A stretch of DNA of 16,829 bases from contig CAZVYS010000018.1 of the NCBI GenBank assembly GCA_964630755.1, forward strand, positions 1 through 16,829, given 5' to 3'. Shown here piece after piece: positions 1 through 6,844 of this stretch (position 1 is the first letter of the stretch; each line of letters begins with the position of its first letter). The notes below the pieces were generated by a model, which worked only from the letters and a program-made list of their open reading frames with translations, was not told the DNA's origin and searched no databases. The translations under genes were made by a program, and so were the position numbers. The DNA is from CAZVYS01 sp964630755. Lineage in GTDB: Bacteria; Patescibacteriota; Microgenomatia; UBA1400; CG1-02-47-37.

Positions 1-26
1 GAGATTTTCAAAGATTCATTGCTCAC

Positions 27-1613
27 ATGAAGAATGTTTGGCGCCGTTTAAAATCATTGTTAATCAAGAATAAAAATATTGTATTTAGTTTAATAATATT
101 AACTTTAATATTAAGTTTATCTTTTAAAGTTAATCAGGCTAGAAGCCTATCGCTTCATTTTGTTGACGAAGAAGATCATATCTCAGTGGCATACTATATA
201 ACTCAAGGTTACCAGTTGCATGAGAATCTTCAAAATAATCATCAGCCCCCGGTCTATTTTGCTTCAGCTACATTACAAAAGCTTCTTAAACCGCCAAATA
301 TATTTATGTTAATCAAAAGGCATCGGCAGATGATGTTTGCTTATGGAGCTATATGGAGCTTATTAATGGTTTTAAGGTTTAGGATAGTTGGCTTGTGCTT
401 TGTATTCTTTTTTGAGTTTTTGAAATATTTTTTATTTGGAAATGTAAACTTGATGGAAACCTGGGCAGTATATCCGTCGGTTTATTTAATGGGAGACTTA
501 TTTGAAGTTTGGATTAAAAACAGACTGCCCAATGTACTTGAATCAATCTTTTTAGGCTTATGTAACTTTTTAATTATTTTTAACATGATTCCTTTGTGGC
601 CATGGTTAGTGGTAGTTTGGTTAGGTTATTTAGTAAAAGCCAAAAAATCTTTAGTTGTTCAAGCTATTTCTGTTCTTGGGTGCATGACTATTTTGTTTAA
701 TTTGTTATTCCCCTACTCTATAGTTGACTGGTTTAGAGAAACGGTTGTAAATAACTTTCTTTATGCTATCCCTCAACTATCCCCTTATAAATCTAGCTTA
801 GACTGGTTGAGGATGGTCTTTTTCCCGTTTTTAGCCATACTGACTAAGAGCTCGCTTCAAGCTAAATTTATAGTTCTTTTTATTACTGGCTGGCTTATTA
901 GCTTTATTTGCTTACTTAAGAAAAAAGCTAATAAGGCTTGGATTTTTGGTGTGATGTATTTTCTACTTTTAGTGGCTAATAACCGAGTCTTGTCACCAGG
1001 TGATGTTTATTATCATGGATTTCATTTATTGCCATGGATGGGAATGATAATTTTTATTTTTGTATTTAGTGTAAGTTATTTGTTTACAAAAAAGAGTGAA
1101 ACTAAAAAATATCTATTACCAGTATTTGTGATGTGGAGCTTGTTATTAATGGCTAAGAAAAATATGCCCTATTTTCAACTAAAAACAGATATTGAACATG
1201 AGTATTATGTCAATTACTCGACCTTAGATGATATGAACTTTGCGATTAAAAACTTGGTTAATGATGGAGATCGATTGGCAGTAACAGCCAATGAACCGAT
1301 CTTATACTGGAATACAGGAGCTGAGCTAGCAACTAGACAATTAGTTTACGGAGGCTGGGAACCAAAAGTCAAAGAGCTGAATGATACTTATCATCGAGTC
1401 TTTTTTGGAGATGATCCACCAGAAATTATTTATGGCGGAGATGAACCAGAACTGTTAACAAAGAAGTACACTAATATTCTCAGGCACGATAAACCAACCG
1501 AGTTATTCGTGAGAAATGATAAGTATATAGTGATCAGAAATGATCAATGGCAAGCATTAAAATCTAGAGGCTTTGGAAAAAATAAAACCGCACAAGAAAA
1601 CGCATACCCCTAA
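27..1613 (+). CDS. Polytopic GT-C-like membrane glycosyltransferase, start uncertain
   Basis: Probably a membrane glycosyltransferase of the GT-C fold that uses a polyprenyl-phosphate sugar on the outer face. The 528-residue product has a basic N-terminus, a first membrane span at about residues 18-34, then an acidic loop VDEEDH (46-51) where GT39/PMT-type enzymes carry their catalytic Asp/Glu. A short NNHQPPVYF motif (70-78) follows, resembling the H/K-x-P-x-Y motif of that family. About ten further hydrophobic spans lead to a soluble C-terminal region from about residue 380. The reading frame is open upstream of the ATG to the window edge (codons 3-26 carry no stop and no other start) and no Shine-Dalgarno sequence precedes the ATG, so the true start may lie outside the window. 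It is not a close relative of the five ArnT-like paralogs to the right and faces the opposite way. The family call is by topology and loop motif only. Confidence 0.6.
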   Translation: MKNVWRRLKSLLIKNKNIVFSLIILTLILSLSFKVNQARSLSLHFVDEEDHISVAYYITQGYQLHENLQNNHQPPVYFASATLQKLLKPPNIFMLIKRHRQMMFAYGAIWSLLMVLRFRIVGLCFVFFFEFLKYFLFGNVNLMETWAVYPSVYLMGDLFEVWIKNRLPNVLESIFLGLCNFLIIFNMIPLWPWLVVVWLGYLVKAKKSLVVQAISVLGCMTILFNLLFPYSIVDWFRETVVNNFLYAIPQLSPYKSSLDWLRMVFFPFLAILTKSSLQAKFIVLFITGWLISFICLLKKKANKAWIFGVMYFLLLVANNRVLSPGDVYYHGFHLLPWMGMIIFIFVFSVSYLFTKKSETKKYLLPVFVMWSLLLMAKKNMPYFQLKTDIEHEYYVNYSTLDDMNFAIKNLVNDGDRLAVTANEPILYWNTGAELATRQLVYGGWEPKVKELNDTYHRVFFGDDPPEIIYGGDEPELLTKKYTNILRHDKPTELFVRNDKYIVIRNDQWQALKSRGFGKNKTAQENAYP

Positions 1614-1616
1614 GGG

Positions 1617-1658
1617 GAAAGTGTTCGTCGAGTGACGAAAAAAATGACGAACACTTTC
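1617..1658. terminator. Perfect 13-bp inverted repeat between convergent genes
   Basis: The arm gaaagtgttcgtc (1617-1629) is exactly complementary to gacgaacactttc (1646-1658), with a 16-nt loop. It lies between the stop of the plus-strand gene (1613) and the stop of the minus-strand gene (1676), where a bidirectional terminator is expected. Neither strand has a clean T-run just after the stem, so it is not a textbook intrinsic terminator. The loop holds a second gacgaa (1634-1639) that could pair with ttcgtc (1624-1629) instead, giving a smaller hairpin with a gagt loop. A separate short palindrome, ccccTAAgggg (1607-1617), spans the stop codon of the plus-strand gene. Confidence 0.6.
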
Positions 1659-1675
1659 GTAAGTTACTTTAAAAA

Positions 1676-2155
1676 TTATTCTTCTATTGAATACCCCCAT
1701 TTTTCTGAATCGAAATTTACAATTACCCCACTTGGGCCCCATGAAAACTTGATGTGTCGTAAAACGTCTTCCGATCCAGAATACTGCCAGATTTGATCTT
1801 TCAAAAGAATGTTCTCTCTAAAATCAAACAATCTTTTGAAGGCTGTATATTGATTTTCGTTTTGGGTTAAATTTGCTCCTTTGATAATTACAATCCAAAC
1901 CTTAACTTGGGTTTTTTTGTCATATGTTTCAACAACATTGAACACCAAGGTTGTATTGTCAACTGCAACAAAATGATATAGAAAATCTTGATCGTTAATC
2001 GTAACCTGCTGATCAAAAACTGGCTCTGGAGTAGGTGTTGGGGTGTATCTTTTTGGGAAAGGTGTTGGTGTTTCTGCCAATGCAGACATATTGGGTGCAA
2101 AAACCAAAACAATGAAAAGGATAGTCATGAGTGTGGAAAATGATATTTTCTTCAT
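1676..2155 (-). CDS. Small secreted protein with Thr/Pro-rich linker
   Basis: Family not recognised. The 159-residue product has a clear Sec signal peptide: basic MKK, a hydrophobic core at about residues 5-20, and an ALA-E cleavage site after residue 27. A Thr/Pro-rich linker (28-45, TPTPFP...TPTPTPEP) follows, then a soluble domain of about 114 residues with alternating hydrophobic patterns that suggest beta strands and several Trp residues near the end. There is no second membrane segment, so it is expected to be exported. The start is well supported by AGGAGA five bases upstream. It has its own likely promoter at 2326-2334 and stands apart from the GT genes. TPTP linkers are common in exported Patescibacteria proteins. 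Because PMT-type enzymes often modify Thr/Ser in such linkers, it is a conceivable local glycosylation substrate, but nothing in the sequence proves that. Confidence 0.75.
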   Translation of the reverse strand: MKKISFSTLMTILFIVLVFAPNMSALAETPTPFPKRYTPTPTPEPVFDQQVTINDQDFLYHFVAVDNTTLVFNVVETYDKKTQVKVWIVIIKGANLTQNENQYTAFKRLFDFRENILLKDQIWQYSGSEDVLRHIKFSWGPSGVIVNFDSEKWGYSIEE

Positions 2156-2160
2156 TTTAA

Positions 2161-2166
2161 TCTCCT
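2161..2166 (-). promoter_or_regulatory. Shine-Dalgarno sequence of the secreted-protein gene
   Basis: On the minus strand AGGAGA is followed by the 5-nt spacer TTAAA and then ATG at 2155. This is the best ribosome binding site in the window and fixes the start codon. Most of the glycosyltransferase genes lack one and appear to depend on overlap with the upstream gene. Confidence 0.8.
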
Positions 2167-2184
2167 AATTTTTCTAAATTTTGA

Positions 2185-2230
2185 TTGCCGGCGGGCAAGG
2201 CTAAAAACGTTTAGCCTTTTCTGCCGACAA
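2185..2230. repeat. Imperfect 21-nt inverted repeat in the leader of the secreted-protein gene
   Basis: Arms 2185-2205 and 2210-2230 flank a 4-nt loop (aacg) and match at 17 of 21 positions, including a perfect inner 9-bp stem (aaggctaaa/tttagcctt). In a plus-strand transcript two of the mismatches become G-U pairs, and the inner stem is followed by a short T-run (2217-2220), so it could act as a weak plus-strand terminator. In a minus-strand transcript it would form a hairpin in the 5' leader of the secreted-protein gene, ending 18 bases before the Shine-Dalgarno site. A smaller alternative hairpin, ttgcc-ggcg-ggcaa, lies at 2185-2198. Confidence 0.5.
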
Positions 2231-2325
2231 CCAGTTAAGAGAAATCTTGTGCGGTTTGTTAAAGAGCTAGTAGATTACAAAAATAGCCCAGCAAACTGGA
2301 CTAACTTATAAACTGCTATCGGCCA

Positions 2326-2334
2326 ATTATATCA
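2326..2334 (-). promoter_or_regulatory. Candidate extended -10 promoter for the secreted-protein gene
   Basis: The minus strand reads TGATATAAT, a perfect TATAAT preceded by TG and one base (extended -10). It sits just downstream of the stop of the GT gene ending at 2345 and in the only sizeable gap upstream of the secreted-protein gene. No convincing -35 box is seen, as is usual for extended -10 promoters. Transcription from here would give a leader of about 160 nt containing the inverted repeat at 2185-2230. Confidence 0.5.
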
Positions 2335-2344
2335 TAAACTTATG

Positions 2345-3904
2345 CTATAGGACTAGATAGTTTCCTGAAGAGAACTTGTGATTTTGAGGAGGATTCTCAT
2401 CTTTTGGCATGATAACAGCGGCTGGATTAATAATATCTTTTTGGTCGTCAACAATAGTGAAGTTGCCAAACTGATAAGCATCTGATAAACCAGCAAGATC
2501 TGGGTTAGTAAAGACAGCAGTTGACTGAAATATACTTGGATCAAACTGAGTGTAAACTAATGGGTAAAGATAAGTTGAGTCATGAATATTAAATAAATAA
2601 ACTTGGCCGTCAAGGTTTTGTGAATTAACATACTGAATAGCTTGCTTTAATCCCACTGGTAAAGAGTCAAGAGCTTTTTTGGGATACTGGGAAATGTATT
2701 GATAGCCAAAAAATAAAAGATTTAAAATATAAATTATAATTAAAGAGTGAAGCAGCCATTTCTTTTTCTTGATACACTTTTGAAAAGATGAAAAGCCAAG
2801 GCTGGCAATGATTAGAATAATTGGCAATAAGTATAAAGAACGAGTGGCATGAGGGGCGTCTATGGTAATGGCGGAAGGCAATGGTGCTAAAGCTAACCAG
2901 GCAATTAAAACAAAAGTCAAAATTTTATTTTGATTCTTTTTTATTAACCACCAAATGCCTTTGATAAAAAAGAGGAGTTCTAAAATATAAAAATAGCCCA
3001 TGTTGGGAATTTGGTGCCAGGGATGATTACCACCTTTTAATAGCAAAAACTGAAAAGAAAAGGTTTTTAAATAATTAATTGAGGCAAGACGAGTAAAAAA
3101 GACATATTTGTTCCACCAGGTGCGGGCTAGAATTGGATTGGTTTTAAAAATAGCAGTCCGGGTGTGATTATAAAAGTCAATCGTAGCTGGGTCAGAGAAA
3201 ATAGTTATACTAGACTTTTGAAAAGAAATAGGAAGTAAAAAGGTTACATTAAAGACTACGGCCGCATAGAAAAGTGTAATCAGAACCCAGTGAGCCTTAG
3301 TTAGCCTTGAATGATTAAAGATTAAAAAAAGGCTTAAAAATAAAGGTATAAAGATTAGACTAGATGAATAGGTGGGAAGAGTAAGTAAAAGTAATAGTAA
3401 GCCAATGAAAAATACAGATAATTTTTTTAACCCTTTAATAACTAAACATAAGCCTGCTAAGAAAAAAGCTAAGCTCAAGTTAGCTTCAAAACCAATTCTT
3501 GAATAAAAAATAGCCCAGGGATTTAAAGCCATTAAAACTGAGGCAATAAAAGCAATTTGAGGTGATTTGGGAACAAGTTTCCAAGTTAGAAAAAAAGTGG
3601 CTATCACTGATACGACACCGGCTAAAGCTGACCAGAAGCGAATTGAAAAATCATTTAAGCCAAATAGTTTAACTGGAAGAACTGAGGCGTAAATGTATAA
3701 AGGATTTTTATAATCCCCTATTGACTTAAATGCTAAGGGTAATAATTGACCGTGTTCGTCTTTGGCTGTTTTTAAGATTGAGTAAGCGTTATAGCCGATA
3801 GCGGCTTCATCACGATTTAAAGCTGGAGGGAGAGAAGACAAGAAAACAAATCTAGTTAAGGCTGCAATAACAACAATAGTAAGTAGTAGTTTATTTTTGA
3901 ACAT
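2345..3904 (-). CDS. ArnT/PMT-like GT-C glycosyltransferase (paralog A)
   Basis: Predicted integral membrane transferase of the GT39/PMT_2 type that moves a sugar from a polyprenyl-phosphate carrier. With the start at 3904 the product is 519 residues: one span, then LNRDEAAIGYNAYS with Asp32-Glu33 (catalytic pair of the first outer loop), GDYKNPLYIY (from about 63), SRIGFEANL (135-143), PHATRS (351-356), many spans, and a soluble C-terminal part from about residue 410. An ATG at 3943 is in frame, but it would add 13 polar residues not present in the paralogs. Starting at 3904 places the Asp-Glu pair where the paralogs have it (26-42). It overlaps the upstream gene by 14 bp and has no clear ribosome binding site, which suggests coupled translation. 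In the loop where the other paralogs read GDxNxRH it has GGNHPWHQ (291-298). Donor and acceptor are unknown. Confidence 0.8.
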   Translation of the reverse strand: MFKNKLLLTIVVIAALTRFVFLSSLPPALNRDEAAIGYNAYSILKTAKDEHGQLLPLAFKSIGDYKNPLYIYASVLPVKLFGLNDFSIRFWSALAGVVSVIATFFLTWKLVPKSPQIAFIASVLMALNPWAIFYSRIGFEANLSLAFFLAGLCLVIKGLKKLSVFFIGLLLLLLTLPTYSSSLIFIPLFLSLFLIFNHSRLTKAHWVLITLFYAAVVFNVTFLLPISFQKSSITIFSDPATIDFYNHTRTAIFKTNPILARTWWNKYVFFTRLASINYLKTFSFQFLLLKGGNHPWHQIPNMGYFYILELLFFIKGIWWLIKKNQNKILTFVLIAWLALAPLPSAITIDAPHATRSLYLLPIILIIASLGFSSFQKCIKKKKWLLHSLIIIYILNLLFFGYQYISQYPKKALDSLPVGLKQAIQYVNSQNLDGQVYLFNIHDSTYLYPLVYTQFDPSIFQSTAVFTNPDLAGLSDAYQFGNFTIVDDQKDIINPAAVIMPKDENPPQNHKFSSGNYLVL

Positions 3905-5354
3905 AGTTAACTTGCCAGTCGGGTGGACTGATGCAAACAGCATCCGGTGGACAAGCTTCTGGGGAAAAATAGTTAAATTGCTCGTTTGGTTTGAGTAAGC
4001 TTAAATCATCAAGATAAAAAGCAAAATAAAGCTCAGGTCGATAAAGCTGGTTGCTGATAAAAATCGGTTGATTGATATTTTTTTCTTTAAAAGCTAAGGC
4101 AGCTTTTTTATAAGGATTAATCCAGTCAACTGCTGAACGAAGAGGATAGTGAGAAAAATAATCATGAGCAAAAAGACTCAGATTGATAAATAAAGCAATA
4201 ATAATAACTAAGTGGATTTTTTTGTTTTTGGCTAACCTTTGCCAACCAAGTCCAATTAACCAAGCCAAAGGAATAATCATGTAAATCGATCTTGAGGCAT
4301 GAGGAGTTTCATTGACTAAAGCAGCTACGACTGGACTTAATCCAAGCCAAGTTAAAATAATTAGTATTTGTTTTAAAGATTGCTTTTTTAAAGCATAAAC
4401 TCCAACTAATAAAAGAAAAGATTGAATTGCTAAAAGTTGACCACCAAAGCCAGTGTGATGACGAAGGTTGGGATCACCAGAAAGAGCCAAAAAGTGAGGT
4501 GAAAAATAAGTAAAGTAATTAGTTAAGTATTGCTTGGCTTTGTAAATATAGCGATGGTGTGAAATTCTAGCCAATAGACTATTTTGCCATCCTTTTAAAT
4601 CTTCTACAGATAATTGAATATGCGTTGTTGATCTGACTAAGTTGTCATTTGAAAGTCGATAATTTTGACTATCTTCAAAAAATGGAGATTTAATTAAGAT
4701 TAATGAGCTTAATAAAATAATACCTAAACTAGCTATAAAATAGATAAAGTTTTGTTTTAGTTTTTTATAATGAAAGATTAAAAAAGTAGAAACAAATAAT
4801 AAAGGGGCTATAATTCTAAGGCTAATATAGGTATAGATACCTAGACTAATAGCTAAGCTTGAAAAGATTAAGTTAAGTGGTTTTTTTATCTTTGCCGATC
4901 TAATGACGAGGTAAGCAGATAACAACAACCAAAATAAAGATAAATGAGACTCAAAGCCAACTCGAGCAAAATGAATTGACCAAGGCATGATTATGTAACT
5001 AGTGGCAACTAATAAAGGCAGTTGGGATTTTTTTGATGACAATGTCTTGATTAAGAAAAATAAAATAACCGCTGTGCCTAGTGAAGCTAATAAAGATGGT
5101 AAGCGAACAGTAAGCTCTGAAACAGAGAAAAATTTTCCAATAAATGTCGTTAGCCAGATGTAGACTGGAGCCTTATAGTCACCGTAAGAATAAAATAGAG
5201 GCTGTAACCATGACTTGCCATTAATGTCTAAGCCTGAATTAATTAAAGAACGAGCATCTAAACCAATAGCTACTTCATCCCAATACAAACTAACTGGGAT
5301 TTTTGTAAATCTAAAAAATCGAATAAATAGGCTTAAAAGGATTAGAAGCCACAT
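3891..5354 (-). CDS. ArnT/PMT-like GT-C glycosyltransferase (paralog B)
   Basis: Second paralog, 487 residues. The features in order are a first span (1-19), YWDEVAIGLDA with Asp26-Glu27, GDYKAPVYIW (from 58), ARVGFESHLS (130-139), SGDPNLRHH (292-300), PHASRS (351-356), then spans and a soluble C-terminal region beginning near VDWINPYKKAA (409-419). This last motif aligns with the W-Q-x-G-Y-K motif of other paralogs. Two cysteines in the outer C-terminal region (468 and 474) could form a disulfide. The start codon lies 20 bp from the start codon of the plus-strand gene at 5375. A -10-like TATACT at 5365-5370 sits ten bases upstream, so the transcript is probably leaderless or nearly so. There is no Shine-Dalgarno sequence. 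It likely forms a two-gene unit with the gene ending at 2345. Confidence 0.82.
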   Translation of the reverse strand: MWLLILLSLFIRFFRFTKIPVSLYWDEVAIGLDARSLINSGLDINGKSWLQPLFYSYGDYKAPVYIWLTTFIGKFFSVSELTVRLPSLLASLGTAVILFFLIKTLSSKKSQLPLLVATSYIIMPWSIHFARVGFESHLSLFWLLLSAYLVIRSAKIKKPLNLIFSSLAISLGIYTYISLRIIAPLLFVSTFLIFHYKKLKQNFIYFIASLGIILLSSLILIKSPFFEDSQNYRLSNDNLVRSTTHIQLSVEDLKGWQNSLLARISHHRYIYKAKQYLTNYFTYFSPHFLALSGDPNLRHHTGFGGQLLAIQSFLLLVGVYALKKQSLKQILIILTWLGLSPVVAALVNETPHASRSIYMIIPLAWLIGLGWQRLAKNKKIHLVIIIALFINLSLFAHDYFSHYPLRSAVDWINPYKKAALAFKEKNINQPIFISNQLYRPELYFAFYLDDLSLLKPNEQFNYFSPEACPPDAVCISPPDWQVNYVQK

Positions 5355-5374
5355 AATATATAATAGTATAACTG
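5355..5374. promoter_or_regulatory. 20-bp divergent promoter with abutting -10 boxes
   Basis: The whole gap between two divergent start codons is 20 bp. It contains TATAAT on the plus strand (5359-5364) directly followed by AGTATA (5365-5370), which reads TATACT on the minus strand. Each box ends exactly ten bases before the start codon it faces, so initiation 6-8 bases downstream would give leaders of only a few nucleotides. No Shine-Dalgarno site exists on either side. The -35 regions would lie inside the opposing genes and are weak; the best is minus-strand AAGACA at 5389-5394. Confidence 0.5.
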
Positions 5375-6844
5375 ATGTTTAGATTAATTGTCTTTGCCAT
5401 CCTAACCCGAGTCCCTTTTTTATTTGGAGGTGTAATTCCTTTTAGCTTTGATCATGGAAAAGATTCAATGGCTGTATTGCATATGATAAAAACTTCTTCT
5501 TTAAAGTTTATTGGCCCTTGGACTAGTATCCCTGGTTTGTTTTTTGGTCCAGGTTGGTATTATTTGTTATCTCCTGCTTATTTTATTAGCAACGGCCATC
5601 CAGTTTCAGCAGTTTTGTTAATGTTTGTGATTGGATTATTGATAATTTGGTTAACAAAAAAATATTTTGGAAACTATGCAGCCATAATTATGGCGTCAGC
5701 TCCTGCTTTTATACTTTTATCAACAGGGGCAGTCAATACTTTTCCAATCCCTTTGATTAGTTTACTAATCCTAATAATATTAGGGCAGGCTGCAAAGCAA
5801 AAAGAAATAAAAACAAGACAAGCTTTTTTAATTGGATTAATAGCTGGGCTAGGTTTTCATTTTTCATCAGCTTTGGCTATTTTTTATTTATTATTAATGC
5901 CTTTATCTTTTCTAATATTAAAGATTAAGTTAACTGTGAAGAAAATCTTAATTGGCGCTGGAGGATTAATGCTGAGCTTCTTGCCACAAGTTTTGTTTGA
6001 AATAAAAAATAATTTTTTGCAAACAAAAGGAGTAATTAATTATTTTTTAACTGGTGAGTCTCAAAAAATTAGTCTAGGAAAAATTAAACTGGTGACTAAC
6101 TCGATTATCCATGAGTTAAGCTTAGCTGTGTTGCCAGATATTCTCTGGTTTAAGATAATCTGTTTAATCATTTTACTGATTGGTTTAATTAATCTAATTC
6201 AAATTAGAAAGATAGAATCTTTTACTAAATTATTAGTTTTTTGGCTTGTTGTACCAACTATTGGATTTTGGTGGTTACATTTCAATCCCTGGTATGTTTA
6301 TGGACTACTACCTGTAGTGGTTTTGTTGGCTAGTAAAATACTTTCATCTTTACCTAATAGAATTGCTAATGTTTATTTTAGCTTGCTAGTCTTAGCAGTT
6401 TTTATAAAGCTATTCAATTTCTGGCAAGTAGATCGAGAAAATCTATTAAAGAATAAAGCTTTATTGCCAATGAAGCTAAAAGCTATTAATTATATTTATG
6501 AAAAGGCTGAAGGTGCGCCATTTAGTTCTTATCATTATTTACCAGAAATATATGATTATGCTTATCAATATTTATTTTTTTGGCAGGGGTTTAAAGGTAG
6601 ACAAATACCAGTTGAGTTTAGCTATCAACCTGGAGAGATTAGTTATGTTAATGAAAAGCCAGATTTGTTAGAAAAAGTTGATAAAACTGAATTTAAGGCT
6701 GAGAAGATCTTTTTTATTATTGAAAAGCCAGAAAACAAATGGCATTATCCATTAGATGAATGGTTGAGGAGAATTGAGTATAGCGAGATTGTAATGAAAG
6801 AATCTATTGGCCCGGAACTTGAAGTTTGGGAGGCTTTGCCATAA
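5375..6844 (+). CDS. GT-C-like polytopic membrane glycosyltransferase, distinct subfamily
   Basis: Probable membrane glycosyltransferase of the PMT/GT39 superfamily, from a different branch than the five paralogs around it. The 489-residue product has a first span (1-20) followed by FSFDHGKDSMAV, with Asp26 and Asp30 in the first outer loop. GLFFGPGWYYL (54-64) follows, where the other family has K-x-P-x-Y. About ten hydrophobic spans follow, including FNPWYVYGLLP, which resembles the outer-loop segment before a late helix. The C-terminus is a soluble region from about residue 360. It is the only plus-strand gene within this cluster. Its start is in a very short divergent promoter, and its last 41 bp overlap the 3' end of the convergent gene ending at 6804, with no terminator between them. 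Substrate unknown; the membrane GT-C nature is well supported, the exact family less so. Confidence 0.7.
   Translation: MFRLIVFAILTRVPFLFGGVIPFSFDHGKDSMAVLHMIKTSSLKFIGPWTSIPGLFFGPGWYYLLSPAYFISNGHPVSAVLLMFVIGLLIIWLTKKYFGNYAAIIMASAPAFILLSTGAVNTFPIPLISLLILIILGQAAKQKEIKTRQAFLIGLIAGLGFHFSSALAIFYLLLMPLSFLILKIKLTVKKILIGAGGLMLSFLPQVLFEIKNNFLQTKGVINYFLTGESQKISLGKIKLVTNSIIHELSLAVLPDILWFKIICLIILLIGLINLIQIRKIESFTKLLVFWLVVPTIGFWWLHFNPWYVYGLLPVVVLLASKILSSLPNRIANVYFSLLVLAVFIKLFNFWQVDRENLLKNKALLPMKLKAINYIYEKAEGAPFSSYHYLPEIYDYAYQYLFFWQGFKGRQIPVEFSYQPGEISYVNEKPDLLEKVDKTEFKAEKIFFIIEKPENKWHYPLDEWLRRIEYSEIVMKESIGPELEVWEALP

Noticed and set aside
1557..1742. Minus-strand 61-codon open frame across the convergent gene ends
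   Set aside because: It runs through the terminator-like repeat, overlaps two better supported genes and has no ribosome binding site or recognisable composition.
1888..2112. Minus-strand 74-codon open frame inside the secreted-protein gene
   Set aside because: It is an alternative frame of a gene that has a clear signal peptide and Shine-Dalgarno site; its Leu/Gln/His-rich translation looks accidental.
2185..2230. Intrinsic terminator for the minus-strand gene ending at 2345
   Set aside because: On the minus strand the hairpin is not followed by a T-run, and it lies downstream of a likely promoter, so leader structure or a plus-strand terminator fits better.
2221..2344. tRNA or small RNA gene in the gap
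   Set aside because: No cloverleaf arms, T-loop consensus or CCA end could be found; only a promoter-like element is visible.
2353..2544. Minus-strand 63-codon open frame within the 3' end of the paralog A gene
   Set aside because: It lies in a shifted frame of the GT gene and its product has no sensible features.
3905..3943. Upstream in-frame ATG for paralog A
   Set aside because: It would add a polar 13-residue extension missing from all paralogs, has no ribosome site, and would shift the catalytic Asp-Glu pair from its usual position.
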